DNA of 64,000 nucleotides from Psettodes erumei (lineage: Eukaryota > Chordata > Actinopteri > Pleuronectiformes > Psettodidae), in NCBI GenBank assembly GCA_016785225.1, contig JAFBJZ010000457.1, positions 1,054,001-1,118,000 on the forward strand, given 5' to 3'. The notes under the pieces were generated by a model, which saw only the letters and a list, made by a program, of their open reading frames with translations, searched no databases and was not told the DNA's origin. Positions 1 through 12,189 of this stretch are shown here, in pieces. The translations under genes were made by a program, and so were the position numbers. The stretch's first letter is position 1, and each line of letters opens with the position of its first letter.

Positions 1-1530
1 CTCTGCCATGTTCAGGGCAGCACCGAAATCATCACGTGCACTGTGCCAAAAAACAAAAATGACTTGATTGTCTTATCTAAATGCAATAGTGCCATTCTGT
101 TATGACCACTCCCATCTCTTGCCTTGTGTTAGCATCGATCACTGTCAAAGAGCACATGTTGATGGAATCAGAGTTGGGTTTCACAAAAGTAAAGTGACGC
201 AAGTAATATGTGTGAAACGTGAAGTGCAAGTGGAATTTGTTTAAGACTGTTAGCTTGTAAAAAAAAAAAAAAAAAAACTTTTTGAACTGTGTTGGAAAAA
301 ATAATTGATTTTCATGTTAAAACAGAACTGGGGCCAAAGGATATATCGTGGAGAATACTTGCTGTCTGGTTGTCGGGTGGAAAAATACTCCCATTTCCCT
401 TTCCCAGCTGCCCTTATAGGAGTTGTCTGCCTTCTTAGTGTTCACACTGAAACATGCAGGTGCAACTAGTTTCAGACAGAGATAGAGCTTGACGAGCACT
501 AACAAAAAAAAACTTTTTTGGTTCAGTGCTAATAAGACCACTCAAAACCACTGTAGTGGAGAGATAATTTGAAGTGGTCTCTTGTCCAGACTGCAGCTGC
601 ACTGTGTTGTGATGTTGCAAAGAGAGCGCTGTATTAGCTCTTTATAACCCTCACCCCACCAGGTTACATTTCTTATACACATGGCATCCACTACAGTCCA
701 ATGTTACTGCATTGTTAATGTGAAAGCACAAGTAATCAGGGTGTTCAATACTTATAGGTTTGCACATTTCACTAAAATTGGAGCATATTCTAAGATGCAA
801 CTACTGAGAGACGGAAAGAGTGGCTGCTAAGGAAAATGATTTTTTAAAAAAGAAATCAGTCATCACAGGGACCAGTGCAGCCATTGCAAACACTCTTGTA
901 CCCACACCGCTTAGACTTTTGAGACTTAAGCAGAAATTCCCAAAGATGTAGGAAGTCGATAGTGTTGTGTAAATCTGAATGAGAAACATTTACACGGCCA
1001 TTGGGACAACATGGCACCACATGTCTTAGAATACATCACCAGTTCACTGTATTGATCACTAAAGCCTACAGTATATTTCCAGTATCACACAGAATCGACA
1101 TTTTGCTATTTTAATCACTGAGCAGATAAAGAAATGCTATGTAACTGCTAAAGGTTGACAAAGTAATTGCACAGCATACTGCGCAACAGTGGTCAGTGTT
1201 TGGGTTTTTTTCCTTTGTTTTTTGTTGTGTATATACAGTATCTGCGTAATATTGTGTGTTTTTAAGGGACCTTGTGCAAGATGTGTTGTAGAGATAGTCT
1301 TGAAACTAGAGAGTGAACACTGCTGATATATTTTTTTTCCCATAATGCTTTACTGCCTACTTCAGCATGCATTTCAACTCTTGCACAGACTGCAGCACAT
1401 TTCTTGCAACGCTGTTTGTTCAGCACCTGGACTGGTTTTTATCAAGTACATTGAAGAAGTTATGTGTCATACTCAATAGGAAAAACATGGAAGAATTTAG
1501 ATGACATACTAAATATATGAATAAAATTAT

Positions 1531-1770
1531 AAATATGAAGCTACAGCTAGCTGGTTAGCTTAGTTTAGCATGAAGATACTATGGCATTTAATACCCCATA
1601 AAATGGCAAGGGTTTTTTTTTACCCTCAAGTTTTGGTACAAGGTAAAAAACAAAAACAAGAAGACATTCTTTCACCAGTGCCATTTGGAGGATGTTGTTA
1701 TGATTGCCAGGATTTTTCCCCAATTTTGTGTCTTTGCGCTAAGCTAAGTTAGCTAGCAGCTGGTGGTAGT
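1531..1770. repeat. Dispersed teleost repeat with inverted ends, copy 1
   Basis: The left end reads ATGAAGCTACAGCTAGCTGG followed by TTAGCTTAGTTTAGCA. The right end carries the inverted counterpart GCTAAGCTAAGTTAGCTAGC. The two ends face each other across about 240 bases, as in a non-autonomous element with long terminal inverted repeats. The same end sequence recurs at 1920-2248, 7580-7745 and 58640-58830 in this window. The family is familiar from fish genomes; I give no repeat-library name because I cannot search one. Confidence 0.65.
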
Positions 1771-1919
1771 CTACAGATGTGAGAGTACTGCAAACCAAAG
1801 GAGAAGCAGCATCAGATTTATCTTCATGACACACTCAATTGAAGGAGTGGTTTGGAAACAGGCATAATGACCATATTGTTGGGAGTTATATGAGAAGACC
1901 GATACCACTCTCACGTCGG

Positions 1920-2248
1920 TATGCTAAACATGAAGCTACTGTCAAGGGTGGGTTAGCCAAGTATAGCACAAAGACTGAAAACAGTTGATCTGCTCAAAAA
2001 TAATCAAAATTTACACAGTACATACAGTGCAGTGCATGGACTCTTGTCACCTTGAGGTTGAAACTCAAAAAGTCAATCCTCTCAACCAGGAAATAAGGAA
2101 ATACATAGTTACTCATAAATCAACAGGTTTTTACTCTGAGGCACTGGTAAAGAGTAAATAAAAAATTAAGAGATGACATGTTATTAATGAGCCAAGCCAT
2201 TTCCTACTGTTTAAGCTAAGCTAACCAGCTGCTGGCTCCAGCTACATG
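1920..2248. repeat. Dispersed teleost repeat with inverted ends, copy 2
   Basis: The left part has a degraded ATGAAGCTACTGTCAAGG, a GGTTAGC core and ACAAAGACTGAAAACAG. The right part is the inverted end GCTAAGCTAACCAGCTGCTG then GCTCCAGCTACATG. The arrangement matches copy 1 at 1531-1770, so this is probably a second decayed insertion of the same element about 150 bases downstream. Confidence 0.55.
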
Positions 2249-3448
2249 TGTACCGTACAGGCATGAGTGGCATCAGTCCTCTCAAAGTCTAACACTATTT
2301 AATTTTGATTGCGTAGCTGTAAGATGAGACTGAATTAAATTAAGTGGAGTATGACGTGCCAACAGATGAATAACGAGAATAAATACGATTCTGAAAGCCT
2401 CAGCACAGAGCATTGTTCATAACCACTGTTAAGACTAAGAATTTCCAAACTATAAAGTCTCTGGAGGCTGAATAACCTACTTTGATATGCTTGATGAATA
2501 ACCTCATGACATATTTTCAAAATGCCTTCAGACATCACGTAGTTCTGCCTTTAGCCATGTGCCACATTGTACACTACGCAGCAGTGACCTCATCAACAGA
2601 AATGTGGTGAATGGCGTGATTGTAGCCCGACACGGGCACACTTAACTCCGCAACGCAACACGGGTCAACTATAGATTTACAGTTTCACCCAAGCCACCAT
2701 TAACTTTACCTGGGAGCTGCTCAAAATCTTGTACCATTTTATCTTTGCTCATGTCAAAAGTGATGCTGTGCACACACTGTAAGAAAAACTTCTCTGAACA
2801 GTTCAGTATTTAACAACAAGGCCTCCTGATCAATGTGGGAGCTGAAATTACAAAACCATTTGACCTTAATAGTCAGTTATGCCAAACAGGTGAATACCAT
2901 GCCGTAGAAGTTGTGCGTATTTATTCATGACATGCTTTACATTTTAAAGCAAATAATCCAGATTGATGGTCCATTTTGAGCGGCTCCTCAGTAATGCAAC
3001 ATACTGTACTGGATATGAATGTAGCCAACTGTACCATATTTTCAGCAGTCTATTTTCCTAAAATGGCTTAACTAGGGCATCCATAGTGACATCTTTTCAG
3101 GGTTTTGTATAAACGGTCATACAACAAACAAATCAGCGCAACAGAAGTGATTAATCATTTGTGCTGCACAATGTAGTACTGCAGTAAGAGGCGAGCACAG
3201 CTCCAAATCCTCCGTATTGCCTCAGCCATGAGACACAGCAACAGCTTTTCCTCAGCATACTGAACACCATACGCTTAGTTGACTGAATAACTATTAGACA
3301 AGTGTGGTCTTGCCTGCATGATTTCTTTTTTATTTGTTGTGTACAAATAACATCGTGAACTGTATTTTTTGTATCATTGAGATTGTGACTGTTGTTTTTA
3401 TTATATTGTACATAAAAAGCACTTTATTTTAATTTTTTAAGATAAATG

Positions 3449-3454
3449 AATAAA
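3449..3454 (+). terminator. Candidate polyadenylation signal AATAAA
   Basis: Canonical AATAAA followed within about 40 bases by a TG-rich stretch, at the end of a long T-rich noncoding region. It would close a transcript entering from the left edge of the window. No coding exon is visible to confirm it. Confidence 0.35.
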
Positions 3455-3489
3455 ATACATGTTTTGACACATGCATGTGAGTCCTTTTA

Positions 3490-5030
3490 ATTTTGTACTT
3501 TGCTGTGGTTAGTCTTTGACTCTTGCACTGAACTGGTAGTCGAGAGAAAGACTAATTCCAAATTTGGATAAAAGTTTTCAGTAAACCAGACAAAAACATT
3601 TTTACAGATGCATATTAACAAAATCTTCCTGACATTCAAAGTGCATCAGTTTTGGAAAAGAACTGGCTTTTTAAAACAAACATCTGGATTAATATGCTTT
3701 CATAAATGTCATCTGTTATCTTGTGAACTATGCACAGAGGAGCATTAGATCTTCAACTTTTTGAGGCGTGAATGAAAAAATGGCAGTCATGAAGTTTCAT
3801 TTATGTGTAAATCTGTCATTGGGACAAAAATGTGGCATCTTTGAGTGTTTGAGTTTGCCACATGATAGATATACACTTTTCAGAGGATAATCAATTATTT
3901 TTATTGCTGTTTTTAACAACTGATTCATTAAACAGTGTAGCAAATTTACTTTTAAATGATTGTATTCAAAAATGATTGGCTAAAAACAAATTCATTCATT
4001 AAATCATGAAAGGTGGTAACTATCTGTGTGTCATTCTGTTTAATTCAAACTGCAACATACTTTCTGAAGAGCGTTCAAAATTTTTCTCATTTACTAGTCC
4101 ATTTATTTGTTGTTTGCCAGTCTCCCACTAAAAATTAAACCTCTGATTGGTCCACTAAAGAGCGAGGCTTCTTCTCACAATACTGAACTTGAGGACCACA
4201 TCAGTTTTGTGACTCAATAAATGACAATGGCACAGCACAGGGAAAGAGTGGGTTTTGTTTTCTTTCCAGTATACAATCTGCTGTGGACCTGGACCTCAGC
4301 ACAGGTTTATCATTCATGAATGAGATTATCCCTTTTTCACCTTTCTCTCACTCTTTTTCCTCCCTCTGCAGTCACACTGGGGGCATTGAAGATGGTCATC
4401 CGGCAGCCCGTGCGATCCGCCATTAGGCCGTCAGCTCAACAATCAGACTCATCAGTAACGATGAGGATTTTTGTCTTCAACTGAATTCTTTCAGGCGGAG
4501 TTTCTTGGACATGAGACAGGTTTTTTCATCTAGTCTTTACAACAGCTGCTGCAAACATTAAGTAAGTCCCCACATCCTCTGACACTTGTGTACACCACAT
4601 CTTTGACCATCGTTTGCACGAGACATCTGCAAACATCCAGTATGTTTGGATGATTATATTTATTATGATAAGACCACATTACAGATGGTCTCTTCAGAGA
4701 GAGGGTAAAACGTATCATCTGTCATTGTTGTGTAATGACAGATGTTATCTGATGATTTGATCATCTGTAGGCTATGGTAAAGTACTTAAAAGAAAGCAGA
4801 GTGCAATTTCTGTAAGTAAATTTTGACCATCTGGCCTCATAAACAACATACAGATTCTCAGTGGAATATATATATTGTTCTGGGTTTCTGAGAAACCAGG
4901 TTTGTTACTCATCGTTCACAGATTTGTATACATGCAGTCAAAAGCATCTCATTAGGCTTTCATGCTGTTTCGTGGGGCAGAAATATGTGAGTCTACCTCG
5001 TCTTACAGAGCTATATCTCAGTGCTACATT
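3490..5030. other. Noncoding stretch, nothing recognised
   Basis: AT-rich sequence with only short, low-complexity open frames. No splice-bounded exon, RNA gene or named repeat could be supported. Confidence 0.5.
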
Positions 5031-5059
5031 AAAGACCTTAACAAAGAGATTAAATTAGT

Positions 5060-5430
5060 ATAACTGTCAAACACATTAGGAACGCAAGGAAACAGCACAG
5101 TGGTCTAACTAGCTATATGACCAAAACGGAGCAATACCATATTGATTTTAAAAATGGTTGGGATTCTAATAGTTAATTTTATGCGGTGTACCACAATGAT
5201 CTATTGTAGGACTGGTATATTGTCTTACATAATTGATTTACATTAATGATTTTTTTTAATCAATTTGATATTCTTTTCCCCATTTTTTTAGCTAATGATA
5301 CCAACATGACTTAATTACCGTACATGCAGATTTACATGCTCAAAAATATTTACGAGGAATATTGCAGTGTGGCTCCAGCTTAATAAGTCTGCAATAATAT
5401 TAAAAACGGTGGGTCTTAAGCTCAGTGCAC
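5060..5430 (+). mobile_element. Decayed LINE reverse-transcriptase fragment
   Basis: Conceptual translation, allowing frameshifts and stops, recovers the order of motifs of a non-LTR retrotransposon reverse transcriptase. About 5120-5150 resembles the 'SYL.NR..YV/ID' segment. About 5180-5215 gives GVPQ-stop-SI.G, the GVPQGSILGP box. About 5235-5250 gives YIND. About 5290-5310 gives FLANDTNM, in place of the catalytic F/YADDTN box, so one catalytic Asp is replaced by Asn. About 5360-5405 gives W-LQLNK-S----KT, the conserved segment downstream. At least one in-frame stop and several indels make it a dead fragment. It is flanked by anonymous AT-rich DNA with no intact ends. The clade is uncertain (jockey/L2/Rex-like). 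Confidence 0.75.
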
Positions 5431-5439
5431 CACATGATA

Positions 5440-7575
5440 TCATGAACCCGTATCAAATCTTCTGAATTTTTTCCAATAAAGCTTTCTTAGCAGTGTAACG
5501 ATATTATGAACAATTTGTTCTATTTGATAAGGAAATTGTCTAAACAAAATTGTCATCCCACAGAGCTCTTAACTTGACCCCATATGTAAACAGTCACTGC
5601 AATTACAAAAACAAGTCAGTGTATCAGTGGAAATCTTGATCTTGAAATTGCAACACCGTGAGTGCACATACTGAGATTCTGAAGACTGAATGTGACACTA
5701 ACACCGGCAGCCCTTCTTTGCAGTATCTATGATATTGTGTATGTATTCTACATCTATGATCCAGTACAGCATTTCCTCAGATTGTAGCAAGATTATTTCT
5801 TCATATTTCTTTCTTTATTTCATTGTAATAATGCAACTTTCCTGGAATAATATTTGATGAGAATGGGTCTTGATGACTTTTTAATTTCCTTAATTTTGGT
5901 TCCAACTCACACTGCCAATTACATGTATTTATTGCTATAGTGTTGTTTTTTTCTAAAGGGTAAAGAGTGCTACAGAGAGCAACCATGCGATTCATTTTTT
6001 CTCTTTTCAGATCTGTTTTCAAAGCAAACTTAATCGTCAAACTTCAGGTAATAATTTTCTTCTTGCACTATGTTTGGTCTTCTTTTCTCACTTGTGTACC
6101 AGTGTACACATAAATATGTCCATTGTACATGGCCATCGGCAAATCATATTCTTGGCATATTATAAATTAGTGTACAAATAAGCAAGCTGTATTCTCTCAA
6201 GCATGACATTACTGTGCGACCTCTGTGTGACCCCAATGTCCCCAAAAATACTTAATTGATTGCAGTCCAAACAATATTCTATAGTTTTAAACAATAGCCA
6301 CATAGTCACATTAATGAAATAACTCGATAACATGATCATGTTCCAACATTTTTAGGCAAGCATACAGAATAATTTAAGACTTACTAGTCTTAAAATATTT
6401 CAAATTAAGTTTTTCTTGTCATATATGCAGTTATTGACAGTACTATGAACAGTGAAATGCCTCAGTTTTGTCCGAATTTTAATTTTGTCTCAGACCCAAA
6501 AAATCTGCTTCCAAAAGTACAAAATATTCAGCAGGCAATAGTGCTCTGTGAATAAATCTCACTTTATTGATGTCCTGGTGCCCCTACTGACACAGAGATC
6601 AGCTGCCAGCAGGAATAATAGGCCACAGTCTGCCCATGTGTGTGAGAGCTCCAATGATCACATAGGTAACATGGAGTGGCTACCTATTGCCAACTGTGAC
6701 TGTGCAGTGGACTTTCTACCAGCATTGTTCCTCAAAATGACTCAGGGGTTAATAAAAACAAAAAGAAGCTGGTCCGCTCTCATCTTTTTTCTCACACTTT
6801 CTATCCTTCGATTCTCTATCTTTTGATGCCCTGTGACAGATCCCATTTACTTTCAACAGCAGCCGCTCATCTGCTGTCACCGACCACTTGATGAAGAGCA
6901 AAGACGGTAATTTGCTATTCATTATTAACAAATCCTTGCACTATGAAAAGTGCCTTTTGTTTACCACAGCCTTGAAAACAATTACAGTCCGCTTGTGTTT
7001 CAGTTGTGATTGTGTTGCATATTTCATGGCAATGCATCATTGATAGTGAAATTGAAAAGCAGATTTACTTTTCACAGTCAATAAATGGAAATCAGTCCAC
7101 ACCCAAGTTCCCAGGTCACACACCATTTCATCTCTCTTCAAAACTGGATGTTCACATAATAGTAAATACTGCTGAAAAGATGATGGTTTTAACTCATCTG
7201 ATAATAACCAGCAAAACATTTCCTCCTACAAGTGATCCAGAAATGGAACTGGCAAGTGGACAATGATTTTGTGGATGCACTAAAATTAAAGAGAAACAGA
7301 GTTTGCTTATAGTGTACTGTTACATAGTATTTACTATCCCAGGGGAAGGATTTATTTCCAAAACTTGCACAATCTTTTGTCTTAAGTATAAACAATTAGA
7401 AACAAGCTTGTGCTTGTGCAGTACATGAACCTGAAAAAGTGAGAGCATGCTTCGGATTCCTCCTCCCTTGATGCTACTTTCTTACTTGGAAAATGAGATC
7501 TACATATAAAGATTTGAGAAATTCACTTATTCAGTTGTTCTTGATTTGACACTCTCATGTAACATAAATATGAAC
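5440..7575. other. Noncoding stretch, nothing recognised
   Basis: AT-rich sequence with scattered short open frames (for example about 6548-6826 and 7006-7266) that lack splice context, family motifs and coding bias. No RNA gene or repeat family is recognised. Confidence 0.45.
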
Positions 7576-7579
7576 CATT

Positions 7580-7745
7580 CACTGGTTAGCTTAGCTTAGC
7601 AAAAGGACTGGAAACTGGAAACAGCAAGGCTGGCACTGTTCAGAGGTAACAAAATACTCACAGAGGGATAATGTGATGGATTAGATGCTTCCTGCATTCT
7701 CCTGACATTCAGAAATAACACAGCACATGAGCGTGTTTCCAAAAA
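7580..7745 (+). repeat. Dispersed teleost repeat, left-half copy 3
   Basis: Contains GGTTAGCTTAGCTTAGCA, then AAGGACTGGAAACTGGAAAC, GGCTGGCACTGTTCAGAGG and TAACAAAAT. This is the left half of the family seen at 1531-1770 and 1920-2248, better preserved inside but lacking the right inverted end. Confidence 0.6.
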
Positions 7746-7759
7746 TGTTGAACTATTCC

Positions 7760-8855
7760 TTTTAAGTGCTCTTGATTCTGATATTTCCCATTCTTATCGG
7801 CTGAAAAATGTAATGTGATTAATATGTGTTCTGTTCTGTGGTTCTATTTTCATCCATAACTTCTTTCCCACCCTTTTCCATCCAATCAGAGGACACTCGT
7901 TGAGCTCCAAAGATCAATGATCAATGACACTTTATACTGTGGAGTGTGTGTTTCTAGTTCATAGAAAAAGTAACAGCACAACAGTAAAATCAGCCTCACC
8001 TTCTGGATCCCCATCATAAGAAGCAGTCATGCATAAGACCATGAAAAAAACTGTGAAGTGAAGCAGGAACAGCAAATTCTCTTTCTAATGTAAATGTTTT
8101 GTGGGGTCAGTACAGCCATAGCTATTAAACTTTTATCTGTATAATTACATTGTCCTGTGATATTAAAATTACAATGAGATCATTAAATATTTACAGACCT
8201 ATCAAATTTCATCAATATTAGGTGAAGCTTAGTAACAAGGCAGCAGCATGAAACGTAACCGTAAGGTTTAGAGAATATTTATATATGTGGAGAGGGAGAG
8301 AGAGAGAGAGAGAGAGAGAGATTATATAAGTATGAAGTCACAGATACAGTGTTAATGCAGTGTGCACAAACTGTGGCTATCAGCCACTTTTATAACACTC
8401 ATCACTCACTGTGCAGTCATTATCAAAGTGGCTGCAACAGTGTTATTGTTCAAAGTGTTATTGAAATACTGCTCTGCCTTCACCCTCGAAATAATGAAAC
8501 AGGAGGAGTTCCTGCCTGTGGCTATATTTATCAACCACAAGATGAATGTGATGATCACTTCATCTCAAGGGAATCTTATATGGAACTGGCAAGCAGGGGT
8601 GTCTCACTTTATGTGCATGAATTTTACATATATATTGACTTTATTCGATATTTCAATATACAGGTAAATTAAGGTGGGATCAAATGGGGTACTGGCATGT
8701 GACTAAGGTTCAAGACTATTGATTTAAATCCATAATAATAGTGTCCTGAGTTTAAGTCTGCTTCTTTTACCCTACTTTAGGACTGACTTGTGTTCTCTTT
8801 CCCTCCAATTTCACATCAAGGTCATTTTTAATGGGTCTCGACAGCTTCAGCAGTT
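7760..8855. other. Noncoding stretch with an AG microsatellite
   Basis: Apart from an (AG)n tract near 8290-8321, the sequence is anonymous AT-rich DNA. The overlapping open frames at 8349-8672 show no family motif or splice context and are treated as chance. Confidence 0.45.
8290..8321. repeat. (AG)n microsatellite
   Basis: Near-perfect AG dinucleotide tract of about 30 bases, interrupted once by GG near its start. Confidence 0.9.
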
Positions 8856-8859
8856 GCAC

Positions 8860-9725
8860 ATCTGCTTATTTCTGCCATGATCCAATCAGCCAATCATGTG
8901 GCAGCAGTGCAATGCATAAAACCATGCAGCAACGGGCCAGGTGCTTCAGTTAATGTTCACATCATACAGCAGCATGGGGGAAATGTGATCTCAGTAACTT
9001 TGACTGCAGTGTGATTTTTAGTGTCAGATGGGCTGGTATGAGTATTTCTGAAACTGCTCATCTCCTGGGACTTTCACACCACAGTCCCTGGAGTTTACTC
9101 AGAATGGTGCAAAAAATAAAAAAGCATTGCACTGCAGCACTGAGCAGCAGTTATGTGGACTGAAACACCTCTTTGATGAGAGAGAAGAGAGGAGAATGGC
9201 CAGACTAGTTGACTAAAAGGCTATGCTAAGATGACGACACTGTGGTGAGCAGAATGTTGAGCCTTGAGGTGGATGAGCTACAACAGCATAGTACCACGTT
9301 GGCCTTCACTCTTGTCAGCCAGGAACAGAAATCTGAGGTGGCAGCCAGTTTAGTCAAAGTTCACCATTTTCTAATGGCTAATTCCAGCATGATGATGCCT
9401 CATGTCCCAGAGCAAAAGTCATCTCAAACTGGCTTTATGAACATGACAGTAAGTTCTGTAAACTACACTGACCTCCCCAGTCACCAGATCTGAATCCAGT
9501 CCTTTAGGGATCTGGTAGAATGACAATAGCAGCATGAATGTGCAGCTGACAAATCTGCAGAAGTGATGAGTAACAATCAAGTCAACATGGATCAGAATTT
9601 CAAAGGAAGGTTTCCATCATGTTGCAGATTCAATGCCATGAGGGACTGAGGCTGCAGCAGCAAATGGAGGACCTACCTTGTATTAGCATAGCGTTCGTAA
9701 TAAATTGTTTGGTGAGTGCATATTT
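8860..9725 (+). mobile_element. Decayed Tc1/mariner-like DNA transposon, internally deleted
   Basis: I recognise this from the nucleotide pattern of a Tc1-like transposon common in fish. Segments in the right order include TGATCTCAGTAACTTTGACTG (about 8988), a GGGCTGG-TGAGTATTTCTGAAAC stretch (about 9030), TTTACTCAGAATGGTGCAAA (about 9095), AGAATGGCCAGACTAGTT (about 9193), CTAATGGCTAATTCCAGCAT (about 9372), CCCAGTCACCAGATCTGAAT (about 9476) and a 3' end resembling TATTAGCATAGCGTTCGTAA then TAAATTG-TTGGTGAGTG (about 9680-9720). The transposase frame is broken by frameshifts, stops and a large deletion between about 9330 and 9365, which removes most of the middle of the catalytic domain. The 3' inverted repeat is partly recognisable; the 5' one is not. 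It cannot encode active transposase. Confidence 0.85.
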
Positions 9726-9729
9726 TATT

Positions 9730-11830
9730 ATCTATAGGCCGTGCATATCTTCAGCTGGTTGGATTACTGAAGTGTGAGACTTTGCTTTACTTCACTCCAC
9801 TGATCTGCGCTGTGGGTAATTTCAGACCATATTTAAGGTATGTAAATCCAAGCAGCTACAAAGCATTATTGTCCATCTTCTCCCTAATTTGTACTTTGAC
9901 ACTGGACTATTCATAATTGTAAACAGCATGAGGTGAAGCAACCTCTTTTCTTCTACAACAATGCATTTTTTCCAGTGCTTCCGTATCTCAACAAATTCAG
10001 CAGAGGGAGCATAAAGAGATGAGGCGCCTTGTATGAATTTAATTAGATGAGCTGACATTGCGTTTCCCCTGCATCCTGGGTGTCTCATCACCACTGAGCT
10101 TCTCAAAACTTGCCTGCACACAAAGACAAGTCAGTCTGCTGGGCCTTATGCCTAAATTTAAGTGAGATCTACTCAAAGCTGTGAGCAGAGCATCACGGAT
10201 GATAGCGGATAATGTTGGAATTTTCCCAAATTTAGACAACCTGCTGATTCTGCATTTGTCCCTCATCGCTATTCAGCTCCTCAGCTCCCGCTCCCGCTAT
10301 CTGAGATGAAAGAAAGCTAAACTGGTGACTTAATTATACACCCTGTAATCTGAGGACACAAATTCACTGGATTTCAGCAAATAGACACAGTTTATTGACT
10401 ATAAATAGGCTGGGTTGCAGCTCACCGGCTCAGTGAACACTATAAAATATCAACAATATGCATTTTCTGCTCATGCTGGTGATGACGTCATAATTCAAAG
10501 CTTCTGCAACAGCAACGCTTGAGCAGTGTGTGTGTGTGTGTGTGTCTGCTTAATAATGTCTGTTCATCTAAAGCTTTCAAACTGACTCCTAACCTTTAGT
10601 GTAATGTATGTTATTGGTAAGTGGCTCAAGCCCAGAGAGCACTATCAACCAAACACAATTTCTCAGCATCACCATTCTGAATAAATCCAACGTTCACTAA
10701 ATTTAAAAAAATACCATGGTGTATGCTTCCACCTAGTGGTCATTATGTTACAACAGCCTTATTTTGTATCTGCCTGATGTCATACTTTGTTTAATTCCAG
10801 TAAATCTGGCAGACTCCGGTGTTACACAACACAGATGTAGCAGAAACAGAACGCAGATGCATTCTCCCCTTAACCAAAATATATTTGGGCAGGATGTTAT
10901 CTTTGTAGTTGTGAATGGAAATTTGAACATTTATAAAGAGCTGTTCTGTACTATTAATATTAACAGAAAACCATTTAGGGAATGCTCTTGAATGCAACAA
11001 TAAATGCACGTGAACCACTTGTCAAACAGGTCCCTGAGAGCCCTTGAAGGAAATAATATTAACAGCAGACTAAGACACAAATTGTGTGTTTCTGAAGGAG
11101 TTTGTTTTCAATTTGAATACATGTCTAGGATGCACACATTGCAGTCTGATGGAGCACTATTTACTGTTTCCCAGATTAATTATACTGTAACTGTGTCATG
11201 TTGATGGCATCTTGTCACATAAAACCTGATGACCTACTCTTGGTTTGCCATTTGAACTGTTGAATGCCCACAGTGACACACTGGATTTAATAGAAAGTGG
11301 TGTGTTAAATAAGAAAATGTTGAAAATTCTGCTCAAGCAGTAACACTGTAAAAAGATTTTCATAGTTCTTGTAGTAAACATCACAAAAGCAATGATTACA
11401 AAGCTGTCCAGCCAATTATATTTAGATGTTGAGATGTTTTGTATGTGTAAGTCAACAGTTTAATTGTTTGCAATTTAAGTTTATCTTCCACTACTGCTAC
11501 TACTTCTAATTATGCATCTTTTATTAGCAGAAAAGATTTACAATGGTATTTTTTGGTTTCAATCACATCTCTAACAATGACACCCTGGATCAAGGTATAA
11601 AGCCCAAACTACCCATAGAGTGCATAGAAAAAATGTTTGAATTGATTGTTGATTACTGACAATTCCCTGCTCCCTGTGCTATATTAATATTCAGGTAACT
11701 GAATCTGAATGTGATGCTCTCAAAAAAAGATGGTAGATGTCAATATTATTAAAAAGTGAAGCATTTACCTTCCAATGCTCCCAAAAGACAAATTACACAA
11801 AGCAACATTCAGAGTAACTCAAACAAGCAT
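9730..11830. other. Noncoding stretch downstream of serf2
   Basis: No supported exon. It contains a TG microsatellite at about 10526-10546 and AT-rich anonymous sequence. Short open frames on both strands (for example 10748-11018) overlap each other antisense and show no motif. Confidence 0.45.
10526..10546. repeat. (TG)n microsatellite
   Basis: Perfect TG dinucleotide tract of about 20 bases. Confidence 0.9.
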
Positions 11831-11847
11831 GAACTAAAAAGATACAC

Positions 11848-11853
11848 TTTATT
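11848..11853 (-). terminator. serf2: serf2 polyadenylation signal
   Basis: TTTATT on the plus strand is AATAAA on the minus strand. It sits about 340 bases downstream of the serf2 stop codon at 12190-12192, a normal 3' UTR length for this small gene. No nearer canonical hexamer was noticed. Confidence 0.6.
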
Positions 11854-12189
11854 TGAAACCGGCAGGGGACATTTTTTTACAAAAATACACAACTGTTAGG
11901 CAGATGCTTTGTGTCAACAATTGTTCATCTTTCTCCTGCTGCTTACACCACTGATGGTCCTCTGCATGCAGCACCAACGTGGGACAACCGCTAATTTGCT
12001 CAGACATAATTTCACAGAGTAAAATAACAAATCCAACAAGCAATGTCAATTGTCATAGGGAAGAATGTAGGATCCTAGATTCTTGAGTCTAGACAAAAAT
12101 GACAGATCCATTCTCATAAATATCAGGAAAAATGCTGAGCGTGGGAGGTTCTTGAAACACTGAGTTGAATTCATCTCCGACTTCATTCT

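Larger units (their letters stand above)
1..3470 (+). other. AT-rich noncoding stretch, possible 3' UTR of a gene to the left
   Basis: No open frame here has coding character or recognisable family motifs. The last 200 bases (about 3300-3470) look like the end of a long vertebrate 3' UTR: T-rich, with TGTACAAATA-like and TTGTACATAAA-like stretches, closing with an AATAAA hexamer at 3449-3454. If so, the parent gene lies to the left of the window on the plus strand and its coding part is not visible, so I do not name it. TTTATT hexamers on this strand mean a minus-strand transcript cannot be excluded. Two copies of a dispersed repeat are embedded (listed separately). Confidence 0.3.
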
